From an uncultured Eubacteriales bacterium (GTDB lineage Bacteria; Bacillota; Clostridia; Christensenellales; CAG-138), in assembly GCA_900542615.1 (NCBI GenBank), contig UQOG01000118.1:1-5997 (forward strand): 5,997 bases of DNA. Direction: 5' to 3'. Positions within the stretch are counted from its first letter, which is position 1, and each line of letters begins with the position of its first letter. Positions 5,227 to 5,997 of this stretch are shown here, piece by piece. Below the pieces are notes generated by a model. That model was not told the origin of the DNA. It ran no database searches and worked only from the letters and a program-made list of their open reading frames with translations. A program made the translations under genes and the position numbers.

Positions 5227-5248
5227 GGGCCCAGGGCCCATCGTGGGC
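5227..5248 (-). repeat. Palindromic GC elements in the infB-rbfA spacer
   Basis: Just after the infB stop the transcript can form GCCCA/TGGGC (5248-5244 with 5240-5236) around a 3-base loop. The same stretch contains two GGGCCC palindromes one base apart (5227-5232 and 5234-5239), so alternative foldings compete. No U tract follows, so it is not a terminator. It may be a processing or stability hairpin between two genes of the operon. Confidence 0.4.
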
Positions 5249-5250
5249 TT

Positions 5251-5997
5251 TTACCGCTCCACCTGCTGCATCTCGAAGGCTTCGATCACATCCTCCTCGT
5301 GGATGTCGTTGAAATTCTCCAGGCCGATGCCGCACTCAAAGCCGGCGCTTACTTCCTTCACATCGTCCTTAAACCGCTTGAGGGAAGCGATCTTGCCCTC
5401 GTGGATGACCACGCCGTCCCGCACCACCCGGACCTGGGCGTTGCGGTTCACCTTGCCGCTGTTCACATAGGCGCCGGCAATGGTGCCTACGCCGCTCACC
5501 TTGAAGGTGCTGCGCACGGTGATCCGGCCCAGCTCCACCTCCTTGAATACCGGGGCGAAGAGGCCCTTCATGGCCTTTTCCATATCCTCGATGGCCTGGT
5601 AGATGATCCGGTACAGGCGCACGTCCACGTTTTCCCGCTCCGCGGTCTCCCGGGCCATGGCGTCCGGCCGCACGTTGAAGCCGATGACGATGGCGTTGGA
5701 GGCGGAAGCGAACATGATATCGCTGGCGGTAATGGCGCCTACGCCGCCGTGGATGCACTTGACCCGCACCTCCTCATTGGAGAGCTTTTCCAAGGCCTGC
5801 TTCACCGCCTCCACGGAACCCTGTACGTCCGCCTTGACGATGATGTTCAATTCCTTCATTTGGCCTTCCGCGATCTGGTTAAACAGATCGTCCAGGGAGA
5901 CCTTGCTCATGGCCTTGAGCTGCTCGGCCTTCTGCTTATCCCGGCGCTCCTCGGCCACCTGGCGGGAGAGCTTATCCACCTCCGCCACGTTCATCAC
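5251..5997 (-). CDS. infB: Translation initiation factor IF-2, C-terminal part
   Basis: IF-2 is the GTPase that brings initiator fMet-tRNA to the 30S subunit and promotes subunit joining. Only the last 248 codons or so lie in the window; the 5' part, including the GTPase domain, continues past the right edge, and the GTG at 5997 is an internal codon. Visible from the left of the fragment are a charged helix (about 5-32), SLDDLFNQI (34-42), the domain with NIIVKADVQGSVEAV (51-65), HGGVGAITASDI (83-94) and IGFNVRPD (105-112). The C-terminal fMet-tRNA-binding barrel follows, with GTIAGAYVNSGKVNR (171-185), HEGKIASLKRFKDDVKEV (199-216) and FECGIGLENFNDI (220-232). All are canonical. It is the most upstream gene seen of the operon that continues into rbfA. 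Confidence 0.97.
   Translation of the reverse strand: MMNVAEVDKLSRQVAEERRDKQKAEQLKAMSKVSLDDLFNQIAEGQMKELNIIVKADVQGSVEAVKQALEKLSNEEVRVKCIHGGVGAITASDIMFASASNAIVIGFNVRPDAMARETAERENVDVRLYRIIYQAIEDMEKAMKGLFAPVFKEVELGRITVRSTFKVSGVGTIAGAYVNSGKVNRNAQVRVVRDGVVIHEGKIASLKRFKDDVKEVSAGFECGIGLENFNDIHEEDVIEAFEMQQVER

Noticed and set aside
5198..5335. Longer rbfA start at 5335
   Set aside because: The extra 46 residues overlap infB in another frame and resemble nothing in the RbfA family. Homology starts at the ATG at 5197.

Overview
The window reads as a chromosomal housekeeping segment of a GC-rich Gram-positive bacterium, most likely class Clostridia. The grounds are the Firmicutes gene order for infB, rbfA, a DHH phosphoesterase (nrnA), truB, ribF and rpsO, strong AGGAGG-type ribosome binding sites, sigma-A type promoters in AT-rich gaps, and a Clostridia-style stand-alone ComEC-like metallo-beta-lactamase-fold protein. 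The coding DNA is strongly GC-rich. No genus can be named from the sequence alone.

Layout from right to left. Positions 5997 to 2215 on the minus strand hold a tightly packed translation and RNA-maintenance operon: the 3' part of infB (initiation factor 2, cut by the window edge), rbfA, nrnA, truB and ribF. Gaps are 53 bases or less, and nrnA/truB and truB/ribF overlap by 4 and 8 bases. After ribF comes a 199-base gap with its own good promoter and a potentially folded leader, then rpsO (ribosomal protein S15). rpsO is followed by a terminator with a perfect 18-bp stem that it shares with a convergent plus-strand gene. In many Firmicutes rpsO is followed by pnp; that gene is absent here.

Positions 522 to 1616 on the plus strand encode a membrane-anchored protein with a short acidic and proline-rich stalk and a ComEC/Rec2-like metallo-beta-lactamase domain. 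It is transcribed away from acpP. The AT-rich 186-base gap between them carries a textbook promoter for acpP (TTGACA, 17 bp, TACAAT). acpP runs leftward to a terminator at about 61 to 84. The first 60 bases hold no supportable gene.

Together the right-hand genes serve ribosome assembly and initiation (infB, rbfA, rpsO), tRNA modification (truB), breakdown of very short RNAs (nrnA) and flavin cofactor synthesis (ribF). acpP supplies the acyl carrier for lipid synthesis. I found no CRISPR array, tRNA, rRNA, insertion sequence or phage gene, and no convincing new system. The most notable points are a shortened RibF whose riboflavin kinase half looks degenerate, the independent promoter and leader of rpsO, the C-tract spacer upstream of that promoter, and a small hairpin abutting the acpP ribosome binding site.
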